This document shows positions 9,259-16,710 of a DNA stretch of 64,000 nucleotides, in pieces. A program made the translations under genes and the position numbers. The notes below the pieces were generated by a model. The model ran no database searches. It saw nothing but the letters and a program-made list of their open reading frames with translations, and was not told where the DNA came from. Every line of letters starts with the position of its first letter. Positions within the stretch are counted from its first letter, which is position 1. Source of the DNA: UA16 sp905478895 (lineage in GTDB: Bacteria; Bacteroidota; Bacteroidia; Flavobacteriales_D; Sanyastnellaceae). The stretch spans positions 186,001 through 250,000 of the forward strand of contig CALSQO010000002.1 in assembly GCA_943788495.1 (NCBI GenBank), given 5' to 3'.

Positions 9259-9969
9259 ATGGCAATATCAAAAACCGTAGAAGGACCGCAGGCAGGATGC
9301 GCGGGCGTGCAGAGCGGAATGACCTTGATGTTAGGTGGTTTTGGCTTGTGCGGAATCCCAGAATGCAGCATCGCTGAATTGGTGAAGCTGGGCACCAAGG
9401 ATTTGACGTGCATTTCCAACAATGCGGGCGTTGACGATTTTGGACTGGGCTTGCTGCTACAAAAGCGCCAAATTCGAAAGATGATTTCATCCTATGTGGG
9501 CGAAAATGATGAATTTGAACGGCAAATGTTGAGTGGGGAGCTGGAAGTGGATTTGATCCCACAAGGGTCTCTTGCTGAGCGGTGCCGTGCTGGAGGTTCT
9601 GGAATCCCGGCTTTTTTCACTCCGGCTGGCTACGGCACAGAGGTCGCGGAAGGCAAAGAAGTGCGTGAGTTTGACGGCAAGCCCCACATATTGGAGTCGG
9701 CATTGACCGCGGATTTTGCATTTGTAAAGGCATGGAAAGGCGATTCTGCGGGCAACCTGGTATTCAAGGCAACGGCGCGAAATTTCAATCCGATGATGGC
9801 CATGGCGGGTAAGATTACGGTAGCCGAAGTGGAAGAGTTGGTGCCTCTCGGGGCGTTGGATCCGAATGAAATTCATTTGCCGGGCATTTTCGTACAACGC
9901 ATATTTCAAGGAGCACATTATGATAAGCGCATCGAACAGCGCACCGTTCAAACCCGTGAAACAGCGTAA
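9259..9969 (+). CDS. scoA: 3-oxoacid CoA-transferase subunit A
   Basis: Alpha subunit of succinyl-CoA:3-ketoacid (acetoacetate) CoA-transferase, which moves CoA between succinyl-CoA and acetoacetate in ketone-body and branched-chain or fatty-acid catabolism. Family motifs seen: GMTLMLGGFGLCGIPE near the N-terminus, SNNAGVDDFGLGLLL, IPAFFTPAGYGTEVAEGK and the segment AWKGDSAGNLVFKATARNFNP. The length of 236 residues is standard. It is followed directly by scoB in the same direction, giving the usual heterodimer operon. Substrate preference cannot be fixed from sequence alone; acetate CoA-transferase (AtoD-type) is the main alternative. Confidence 0.93.
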   Translation: MAISKTVEGPQAGCAGVQSGMTLMLGGFGLCGIPECSIAELVKLGTKDLTCISNNAGVDDFGLGLLLQKRQIRKMISSYVGENDEFERQMLSGELEVDLIPQGSLAERCRAGGSGIPAFFTPAGYGTEVAEGKEVREFDGKPHILESALTADFAFVKAWKGDSAGNLVFKATARNFNPMMAMAGKITVAEVEELVPLGALDPNEIHLPGIFVQRIFQGAHYDKRIEQRTVQTRETA

Positions 9970-9979
9970 AAAGAACCCC

Positions 9980-10636
9980 ATGTTGGACAAAAACGGAATC
10001 GCAAAGCGTATTGCTCAGGAAGTACGGAATGGATGGTACGTCAACTTGGGCATCGGAATCCCCACGTTGGTAGCGAATTTTATTCCTGAGGGGATGGAAG
10101 TTGAATTTCAATCGGAAAATGGCATCTTGGGCATGGGCCCATTCCCAATGGATGGAGATGAAGATGCAGACTTGATCAATGCAGGCAAGCAAACGATTAC
10201 AGCGATGCCAGGTGCCGTTTACTTTGACAGCGCAACGTCGTTCGCGATGATCCGCGGCCGCCACGTACAATTGACGGTTTTGGGAGCGATGGAAGTGGCG
10301 CAAAACGGTGACATCGCGAATTGGAAAATCCCTGGAAAAATGGTGAAGGGCATGGGCGGAGCCATGGACCTGGTGGCCAGTGCGGAAAACATCATTGTCG
10401 CGATGATGCATACCAATCGAGCGGGAGCTTCAAAACTGCTTCCCAGTTGCAGTCTTCCTTTGACGGGTGTGGGCTGTGTGAAACGTGTCGTCACCAACTT
10501 GGCCGTGATGGACATCAAAGACGGCGCCTTTCACTTGGTGGAGCGCGCTCCGGGCGTTACGGTTCAGGACATTGCCGCTGCCACAGCGGGAAAACTGGTC
10601 ATACCGGAAAATGTACCGGAGATGAACATCGACTAG
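9980..10636 (+). CDS. scoB: 3-oxoacid CoA-transferase subunit B
   Basis: Beta subunit, carrying the catalytic glutamate in the SENGILGMGP motif. NLGIGIPTLVANFIPEGM and the segment with RGRHVQLTVLGAMEVAQNGDIANW are typical of the family, and the length of 218 residues is right. Start choice: the ATG at 9980 (MLDKNGIAKRIAQE) aligns with the family's usual N-terminus and lies 10 bases after the scoA stop. An upstream in-frame ATG at 9920 has a strong Shine-Dalgarno-like AAGGAG (9908-9913) six bases ahead, and would add 20 residues and overlap scoA by 50 bases. It converges on gltX with 7 bases between the stops. Confidence 0.92.
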   Translation: MLDKNGIAKRIAQEVRNGWYVNLGIGIPTLVANFIPEGMEVEFQSENGILGMGPFPMDGDEDADLINAGKQTITAMPGAVYFDSATSFAMIRGRHVQLTVLGAMEVAQNGDIANWKIPGKMVKGMGGAMDLVASAENIIVAMMHTNRAGASKLLPSCSLPLTGVGCVKRVVTNLAVMDIKDGAFHLVERAPGVTVQDIAAATAGKLVIPENVPEMNID

Positions 10637-10643
10637 CGAACGC

Positions 10644-12161
10644 TTATCCCAATTTCGCCACGGCCGCTTCCAGGCGGTCCATGGTTTGGGCTTTGCCCAA
10701 GAACTCAGCAAAATCAAACATCGAGGGCCCACCCCCGGTGCCTGTTAGGGCTATCCGAAAGGGCAACAGAACAGCACCGAACCCGAGTTCACGCGTGGCC
10801 AAAAACTGTTTGAATTGGGTTTCGATGTTGTCAGATTCAAAAGGTTCAACTTCTGTGAGAACATCTTTTAGCTCGCGCAGATACCCCGGAGTTTCGGGCT
10901 TCCATTTTTTGCGGATGAGCTTTTCATCAAAACGGTCGGGCGCAGCAAAGAGGTAAAGGTGTGTACCAATTTCATGCAGAAATTGCACCCTTTCGAGCAT
11001 CATGTCCAACACCTGTTGGCATTTGGTGTCTGACCACCCTTGCATGGCTTCGGAATTGAGTTCTTTCAACGGCTCAACCCATCTGCTGGAATCGCCTGAA
11101 CGGAGGTATTGTTCATTGAACCAGACCGCTTTGTCCGGGTTGAATCGCGCTCCTGACTTTGTTACATTTTTCATGGAAAAAGCCTCCACCGCTTCCGTCA
11201 ATGTGAATAGTTCACGTTCATCTCCACTGCTCCAACCCAAGAGCAAGAGCATGTTTAAGAAAGCTTCGGGCAAGTAGCCGTTTTCCTGGTACCCTGTGGA
11301 GGTTTGGCCGGATTTGGGGTCAGTCCAGGCCAACGGAAAAATCGGAAATCCCCCTTTGTCGCCATCCCGCTTGCTCAACTTTCCGTTGCCGGTGGGCTTG
11401 AGGATCAAAGGCAAGTGGGCAAACGCAGGCGGGCTCCAACCAAATGCTTCATAAAGCAAAACGTGCAGGGGAGCGCTAGGCAACCATTCTTCTCCGCGGA
11501 TGACGTGGCTAATTTCCATGTGGTGATCATCCACCACATTGGCCAAATGATAGGTAGGAAGGCCGTCTGCTTTCATGAGCACTTTGTCGTCCAAAACGCT
11601 CGATGATACGCGAATTTCGCCCCGTATTTCGTCCGAAACAGTCACCTCGCGCCCCGATTCAGGCATTTTGAATCGAACCGTGAAGGGTTGGCCTTCTGAT
11701 TCAAGCTGGGCCACTTGAGCTGCGCTGAGAGCGAGTGAATTGCGCATCGACAGGCGCGTCCTCGCATCGTATTGCCAGACGTCACCATTGGCTTCTGCTT
11801 CTGTTCGCTTTGCAGCGATTTCTTCCGGAGTGTCGAACGCCTTGTAGGCATGCCCTTTGGCCATCAATTGCCCCAACTCCTTCAAGTACAATTCGCTGCG
11901 TTCCGATTGGCGATAGGGACCGTGGTTTCCACCGGCCTTGGTTCCTTCATCGGGCTCGAATCCGCACCATTTCAAGGATTCTTCAATGTAGGCTTCCGCT
12001 CCTTCTACGAATCGGGCCTGATCGGTGTCCTCAACGCGCAAAATGAACGTGCCATTATGCTTCTTGGCATAGAGATAATTGAACAGGGCGGTTCGGACAC
12101 CACCCATGTGCAATGGGCCGGTGGGACTCGGGGCAAAACGAACGCGAACAGATGCTGACAT
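10644..12161 (-). CDS. gltX: Glutamyl-tRNA synthetase
   Basis: Class I aminoacyl-tRNA synthetase charging tRNA-Glu. The N-terminal HIGH-type motif is seen in FAPSPTGPLHMGGVRTALFN, the KMSKS-type motif is KLSKRDGDKGG, and VDDHHMEISHVIRGEEW is the conserved active-site stretch. The length of 505 residues is typical. A TATCTTTG -7 element lies 20 bases upstream of the start, suggesting its own promoter. Whether it is discriminating or also charges tRNA-Gln cannot be told here. Confidence 0.97.
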   Translation of the reverse strand: MSASVRVRFAPSPTGPLHMGGVRTALFNYLYAKKHNGTFILRVEDTDQARFVEGAEAYIEESLKWCGFEPDEGTKAGGNHGPYRQSERSELYLKELGQLMAKGHAYKAFDTPEEIAAKRTEAEANGDVWQYDARTRLSMRNSLALSAAQVAQLESEGQPFTVRFKMPESGREVTVSDEIRGEIRVSSSVLDDKVLMKADGLPTYHLANVVDDHHMEISHVIRGEEWLPSAPLHVLLYEAFGWSPPAFAHLPLILKPTGNGKLSKRDGDKGGFPIFPLAWTDPKSGQTSTGYQENGYLPEAFLNMLLLLGWSSGDERELFTLTEAVEAFSMKNVTKSGARFNPDKAVWFNEQYLRSGDSSRWVEPLKELNSEAMQGWSDTKCQQVLDMMLERVQFLHEIGTHLYLFAAPDRFDEKLIRKKWKPETPGYLRELKDVLTEVEPFESDNIETQFKQFLATRELGFGAVLLPFRIALTGTGGGPSMFDFAEFLGKAQTMDRLEAAVAKLG

Positions 12162-12180
12162 GAGGGGGCAATTTCAGCCG

Positions 12181-12188
12181 CAAAGATA
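12181..12188 (-). promoter_or_regulatory. -7 element ahead of gltX
   Basis: TATCTTTG on the minus strand fits the Bacteroidota TAnnTTTG consensus and sits 20 bases from the gltX ATG. No matching TTG is present about 20 bases further upstream. Confidence 0.4.
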
Positions 12189-12257
12189 GGTTGTCGGGGA
12201 CTGCAGAAGAAAAGGATGTGCAATTGCAAATCCCAGGTGCTCATCCCTGAACGAAGC

Positions 12258-12270
12258 CGTATCGGATACG
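12258..12270. promoter_or_regulatory. 13-base palindrome upstream of ssb
   Basis: CGTATC-G-GATACG is a perfect inverted repeat with a one-base centre, 48 bases ahead of the ssb start in the gltX/ssb divergent region. It could be a binding site, but nothing else in the window repeats it, so its role is open. Confidence 0.25.
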
Positions 12271-12317
12271 ACTAGCCCGAGACAACGGGTGCAAGTTTGT
12301 CCCAGAAATAAAAACAA

Positions 12318-12668
12318 ATGAATGCATTGAGAAACAAGGTCCAATTGATTGGACGACTCGGGAAGAATCCCGATTTGATGAGCTTCGATGAAGGCAAAGT
12401 GAAGTGCACTTTTCCAGTGGCGACCAATGAGGTTTTCCGCAATGGTGATGGTGAACGTGTGGAGCGCACCCAGTGGCATGATGTTGTCACGTGGGGTGCT
12501 CTTGCGGAAATCGCAGGTCAATACTTGCAAAAGGGCGCAGAAATTGCCATCGAAGGCCGATTGGCTTATCGGACTTATGAAGATGCTGACGGGCATACGC
12601 GTTACGTAACTGAGGTTGTGGCGGGTGAGATGCTGATGCTCGATCGACGTCCTGAAAAGGAAGAATAA
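12318..12668 (+). CDS. ssb: Single-stranded DNA-binding protein
   Basis: OB-fold protein covering single-stranded DNA in replication, recombination and repair. The N-terminus MNALRNKVQLIGRLGKNPDL, the segment ERTQWHDVVTWGALAEIAGQYLQKG and the end GEMLMLDRRPEK match the SSB fold. At 116 residues it stops right after the OB fold and lacks the long acidic tail (DDDIPF-type) through which classical SSB recruits partners; it ends only in PEKEE. Short tail-less SSBs are common in Bacteroidota, sometimes as a second copy, so a main SSB elsewhere in the genome is possible. A strong hairpin follows the stop codon. Confidence 0.94.
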   Translation: MNALRNKVQLIGRLGKNPDLMSFDEGKVKCTFPVATNEVFRNGDGERVERTQWHDVVTWGALAEIAGQYLQKGAEIAIEGRLAYRTYEDADGHTRYVTEVVAGEMLMLDRRPEKEE

Positions 12669-12681
12669 GCGATTGGTTCAG

Positions 12682-12709
12682 GGGGCGAGAATGCAAAAAC
12701 TCGCCCCCA
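12682..12709 (+). terminator. Hairpin after ssb
   Basis: A 9-base-pair perfect GC-rich stem (GGGGGCGAG / CTCGCCCCC) with a 10-base A-rich loop lies 13 bases after the ssb stop. The following bases are only weakly T-rich, so termination may be imperfect; it separates ssb from sdhCAB. Confidence 0.6.
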
Positions 12710-12754
12710 ATCCTTCGATTGATTCCCGTTAATCCGTTCTTCCTGCATCTTGCG

Positions 12755-12785
12755 TTGGTATGGCGTCGTTCAGGCGTTAACTTTG
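12755..12785 (+). promoter_or_regulatory. Promoter of sdhCAB
   Basis: TTG (12755-12757), a 20-base spacer, then TAACTTTG (12778-12785): a full match to the Bacteroidota sigma-ABfr promoter pattern. The sdhC ATG is 20 bases further on. The same spacing is seen before rplU and queA. Confidence 0.7.
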
Positions 12786-12804
12786 AGGAACGAACCAGAA
12801 TGCA

Positions 12805-13494
12805 ATGAGCAATAACGGATTATTGAAATCGTCCCTGGCCAAGAAGTACCTGATGGCGCTGACGGGTCTTTTTTTATGCACCTTTCTTGTTGGGCACCTT
12901 GCTGGAAACCTACAATTGTTCATTCAAGGAGCCGACGGCCAGCAGGCGTTCAATGAATATGCGGAGTTCATGACCACCTTCCCTTTGGTCAAACTGTTGA
13001 GTTATCTCACGTATACAAGTGTTCTTTTTCACATCGTTGATGGCATTGTGCTGACCACGCGGAATCGCAAGTCGCGGCCTGTTGGTTATGTGAAGGAAAA
13101 GGGTTCGGCAAATGCGAGTTGGGCCAGCCGGAACATGGGAGTGCTGGGCACCATCATCGCTATTTTCCTCGTGAGCCATATGCAGACCTTCTGGTATAAG
13201 ATGCATTTTGGAGAAATGCCGATGCATGACGGGTTGAAAGACTTGCACACGGTGGTCCTGGCTTTTTTCTCGCCTGAAAATTCATGGGGAATTGTCGCTG
13301 TTCTCGGATATGTCTTAGCGCAGATGGCACTAGCGTTTCATCTTGTGCATGGATTTCAAAGCGGTTTCCAATCGTTGGGATTGCGCCATCCGAGATACAC
13401 CCCTGCCATTGAAAAGACAGGATACTTGTTCGGGATTGGCGTGCCTTTGCTCTTTGCGGTCATTCCTGTATTCCTCTACATCACCCAGCTTTAA
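12805..13494 (+). CDS. sdhC: Succinate dehydrogenase cytochrome b558 subunit
   Basis: Membrane anchor of the three-subunit (type B, di-haem) succinate dehydrogenase/fumarate reductase, passing electrons from succinate to menaquinone. The 229 residues contain five hydrophobic segments. MALTGLFLCTFLVGHLAGNLQLF near the N-terminus and the segment AFHLVHGFQSGFQSLGLRHP hold conserved histidines expected to ligate the haems. First gene of sdhCAB, 12 bases before the sdhA ATG, with a well-formed promoter upstream. Confidence 0.95.
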   Translation: MSNNGLLKSSLAKKYLMALTGLFLCTFLVGHLAGNLQLFIQGADGQQAFNEYAEFMTTFPLVKLLSYLTYTSVLFHIVDGIVLTTRNRKSRPVGYVKEKGSANASWASRNMGVLGTIIAIFLVSHMQTFWYKMHFGEMPMHDGLKDLHTVVLAFFSPENSWGIVAVLGYVLAQMALAFHLVHGFQSGFQSLGLRHPRYTPAIEKTGYLFGIGVPLLFAVIPVFLYITQL

Positions 13495-13506
13495 TTGACG
13501 ATTGAG

Positions 13507-15504
13507 ATGCTAGACTCTAAGATACCCGAAGGACCACTGGCGGAAAAGTGGACATCGCACAAAAACAACATCAACCTCGTCAACCCGGCCAACAAACGAC
13601 TCATCGACGTCATTGTGGTAGGGACGGGGCTAGCTGGAAGCTCAGCAGCGGCCTCCTTAGCTGAAATGGGCTACAACGTCAAGGCATTTTGTTTCCAAGA
13701 TTCGCCTCGTCGAGCGCATTCCATTGCGGCGCAAGGAGGCATCAACGCTGCAAAGAATTACCAGAACGATGGCGATTCGGTGTACCGTCTTTTTTATGAT
13801 ACCATTAAGGGCGGAGATTACCGCAGTCGAGAGGGAAATGTGCATCGTTTGGCGGAGGTGTCAACCAGCATCATCGACCAGTGCGTGGCACAGGGTGTGC
13901 CGTTCGCTCGGGAGTATGGCGGTCTGTTGGACAACCGAAGTTTTGGAGGGGTTCAAGTTTCTCGAACATTCTACGCCAAGGGTCAAACGGGCCAGCAATT
14001 GCTGCTCGGGGCTTATTCCGCTTTGAGCCGGCAGATTTCGAAAGGAAAGGTCGAAATGTTTACACGTCATGAGATGATGGACGTGGTGATGGTCGACGGG
14101 AAATGCAGGGGGATCATAGCGAGAAATCTGATTACAGGAGAACTGGAGCGCCATGCAGCGCATGCTGTCGTGCTTGCCTCTGGAGGGTATGGCAACGTTT
14201 TCTTTTTGAGCACGAATGCCATGGGCTCCAATGTTTCAGCATCATGGAAGGCGCATAAAAAAGGGGCGTTTATGGCGAACCCTTGTTTCACGCAGATTCA
14301 CCCAACCTGCATCCCTGTTTCGGGAGAGCACCAATCAAAGCTGACCCTCATGTCCGAGTCACTGCGAAATGACGGTCGCATTTGGGTTCCATCGAAAAAA
14401 GAAGACGCTGAGGCGATTCGGAAAGGAACGTTGCAGGCCATTGAAATTGCAGAGGAAGACCGGGATTATTATTTAGAGCGTCGGTATCCGGCATTTGGAA
14501 ACTTGGTGCCACGCGATGTTGCGTCACGTGCCGCCAAGGAGCGCTGTGACGCTGGCTTTGGGGTGAATGAAACCGGAGAGGCTGTGTTTTTGGATTACGC
14601 GAGTGCGATCCAGCGATACGGCAAAACGGAGGCCAACATTCGCGGGCTTAAGAATCCTGCTGCCTCCGAAATCACCGAATTGGGAAAACAAGTTGTGAAA
14701 GCCAAATATGGAAACTTGTTTGATATGTACAAGCAAATCGCGGCAGATGACCCATATGAAACCCCGATGAAGATTTATCCAGCGGTGCATTACACCATGG
14801 GGGGGCTATGGGTGGATTACAATTTGATGACGTCAGTGCCGGGATTGTATGCGGCCGGCGAAGCCAACTTCTCCGACCACGGCGCCAATCGACTCGGAGC
14901 TTCCGCGTTGATGCAAGGTTTGGCTGACGGGTATTTTGTTTTGCCATACACCATTGGAGACTACCTCTCTCAAGACATTCGGACGGGCGAAATTTCGTCG
15001 GACTCACCCGAATTCGCTGCGGCGGAGAAGGAGGTGAAGGAGCGCATCAACCATTTGATCAACAACAACGGCACCAAACCAGTGGATGAATTCCATCGGC
15101 GATTGGGTCGAATCATGTGGGACGAGTGTGGGATGTCGCGAAGCGCTGAAGGCCTCAAAAAAGCCATTGAGGACATTCAGGCATTGCGCGACGAGTTCTG
15201 GTCGGATGTGCGAGTGCCAGGGTCTGATGATGGATTCAACCCTGAATTGGACAAAGCCGGACGGGTCGCGGACTTCTTGGAATTGGGAGAGTTGATGTGC
15301 AAAGACGCTTTGGAACGAAACGAATCGTGCGGAGGCCATTTCCGAGAGGAATACCAAACACCAGAAGGTGAGGCACTGCGTGATGACACTGATTTTACGT
15401 TTGTTTCGGCGTGGGAGTTCACGGGAGACCCCAAGGCATCAAAACTCCACAAGGAGGAATTGAAGTTTGAAAACATTGAATTGAAGCAGAGGAGCTACAA
15501 ATAA
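13507..15504 (+). CDS. sdhA: Succinate dehydrogenase flavoprotein subunit
   Basis: Catalytic subunit oxidising succinate to fumarate in the TCA cycle, on the cytoplasmic face. The FAD-binding GTGLAGSSAAASLAEMGYNV is followed by RRAHSIAAQGGINA, whose His is the expected covalent FAD attachment site; the active-site stretch QIHPTCIP and the C-terminal GANRLGASALMQGLADG are also present. The length of 665 residues is typical of the long Bacteroidota SdhA. The ATG at 13507 gives MLDSKIPEGPLAEKW, the usual N-terminus; an in-frame TTG at 13495, directly after the sdhC stop, would add four residues and is less likely. Confidence 0.97.
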   Translation: MLDSKIPEGPLAEKWTSHKNNINLVNPANKRLIDVIVVGTGLAGSSAAASLAEMGYNVKAFCFQDSPRRAHSIAAQGGINAAKNYQNDGDSVYRLFYDTIKGGDYRSREGNVHRLAEVSTSIIDQCVAQGVPFAREYGGLLDNRSFGGVQVSRTFYAKGQTGQQLLLGAYSALSRQISKGKVEMFTRHEMMDVVMVDGKCRGIIARNLITGELERHAAHAVVLASGGYGNVFFLSTNAMGSNVSASWKAHKKGAFMANPCFTQIHPTCIPVSGEHQSKLTLMSESLRNDGRIWVPSKKEDAEAIRKGTLQAIEIAEEDRDYYLERRYPAFGNLVPRDVASRAAKERCDAGFGVNETGEAVFLDYASAIQRYGKTEANIRGLKNPAASEITELGKQVVKAKYGNLFDMYKQIAADDPYETPMKIYPAVHYTMGGLWVDYNLMTSVPGLYAAGEANFSDHGANRLGASALMQGLADGYFVLPYTIGDYLSQDIRTGEISSDSPEFAAAEKEVKERINHLINNNGTKPVDEFHRRLGRIMWDECGMSRSAEGLKKAIEDIQALRDEFWSDVRVPGSDDGFNPELDKAGRVADFLELGELMCKDALERNESCGGHFREEYQTPEGEALRDDTDFTFVSAWEFTGDPKASKLHKEELKFENIELKQRSYK

Positions 15505-15511
15505 TAGAGAC

Positions 15512-16261
15512 ATGGATTTGACACTCAACGTTTGGAGACAAAATGGCCCAGAGGACAAAGGTCACATGGAGACTTACCCTGTTTCGGGTGTGTCACCGGA
15601 CATGTCTTTCTTGGAAATGATGGACATGCTTAACGACCAAATCATCCGGGATGGTGGCGACCCTGTCGCCTTTGATCATGATTGTCGGGAGGGCATTTGT
15701 GGGATGTGCTCGATGTTCATCAATGGGGAAGCCCATGGACCTGGTCGAGGAGTGACCACCTGCCAATTGCACATGCGTTCGTTCAAAGACGGTGATAGCA
15801 TCACCATTGAGCCATGGCGCGCATCTGCGTTTCCAGTTGTGAAAGACCTCGCAGTCGACCGAAGTGCATTTGATCGCATCATTCAGTCTGGGGGCTACAT
15901 TTCGGTCAATACCTCGGGGGAAACACTGGATGCCAATGCAATTCCCGTGCCCAAGCCCCAGGCAGACGAGGCGTTTAGTGCCGCCACATGCATCGGTTGT
16001 GGGGCATGCGTAGCTTCTTGCAAGAATGCGTCAGCGATGTTATTTGTCTCCGCCAAAGTCTCACAGTTTGCGCTATTGCCACAAGGCCAGCCTGAACGAG
16101 CTTCCCGCGTCAAGCGCATGGTGGACCAGATGGATGAAGAGGGTTTTGGGAATTGCACGAATACTGGCGCATGCGCTGTTGAGTGTCCAAAAGGAATTGA
16201 CCTCAGTAATATTGCACGAATGAACCGTGACTTTTTGAAAGCATCCGCGGATAGCGAGTGA
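15512..16261 (+). CDS. sdhB: Succinate dehydrogenase iron-sulfur subunit
   Basis: Electron-transfer subunit joining the flavin to the membrane haems. Cysteine motifs for all three clusters are present in order: CREGICGMC with a later C for [2Fe-2S], CIGCGACVASC for [4Fe-4S], and CTNTGACAVECPKGI, which supplies the [3Fe-4S] cluster and the last cysteine of the [4Fe-4S]. At 249 residues it has the normal length. Seven bases separate it from sdhA, and it closes the operon. Confidence 0.97.
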   Translation: MDLTLNVWRQNGPEDKGHMETYPVSGVSPDMSFLEMMDMLNDQIIRDGGDPVAFDHDCREGICGMCSMFINGEAHGPGRGVTTCQLHMRSFKDGDSITIEPWRASAFPVVKDLAVDRSAFDRIIQSGGYISVNTSGETLDANAIPVPKPQADEAFSAATCIGCGACVASCKNASAMLFVSAKVSQFALLPQGQPERASRVKRMVDQMDEEGFGNCTNTGACAVECPKGIDLSNIARMNRDFLKASADSE

Positions 16262-16327
16262 CCTGCTTTTCACTCGTTTTGGCAGTGGTGGAGTTCTGAG
16301 TTGCAAGAATCTGGTTAAATTAGACGT

Positions 16328-16696
16328 ATGAAGCATTTATTACTCTTTACTTTTTTGGCCACAGGCCTGCTCGCAACGGCTCAGAAAAAGGCTGAAATTG
16401 CATTTCAAGTCAGTGGTGTATGCGGGATGTGTGAAGATCGCATCGAGCGCGCACTTGACGTACCGGGTATCATTATGGCAGATTGGAACGTAGAGTCAAA
16501 AAAATTGACCATCGCCTACAAAACGAAGAAAATTACGGAAAAGGCGATTCACCAGTTGGTTGCTGACGCAGGCCATGATACCGACCAAGTCAAAGCGACG
16601 GATGAGGTATATGCCACGATCCATGGTTGCTGCAAGTACCGCGACGGAGCAAGTTGTTCAGGCGACGGTCAACATAATCACGAAGAACACGATTGA
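16328..16696 (+). CDS. Secreted heavy-metal-associated (HMA) domain protein
   Basis: A 122-residue protein with an N-terminal signal peptide (MKHLLLFTFLATGLLATAQ) and one HMA fold. The metal-binding loop is GVCGMCEDRIERAL (CxxC). The C-terminus adds a CC pair, further Cys, and a His/Glu-rich end (HNHEEHD) that could also bind metal. It probably carries copper or another soft metal in the periplasm. The TonB receptor gene starts 14 bases after its stop, so the two are likely one operon and may form a metal-uptake or metal-sensing pair. The metal itself is inferred, not shown. Confidence 0.85.
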   Translation: MKHLLLFTFLATGLLATAQKKAEIAFQVSGVCGMCEDRIERALDVPGIIMADWNVESKKLTIAYKTKKITEKAIHQLVADAGHDTDQVKATDEVYATIHGCCKYRDGASCSGDGQHNHEEHD

Positions 16697-16710
16697 TTTC
16701 GAGTAACTTC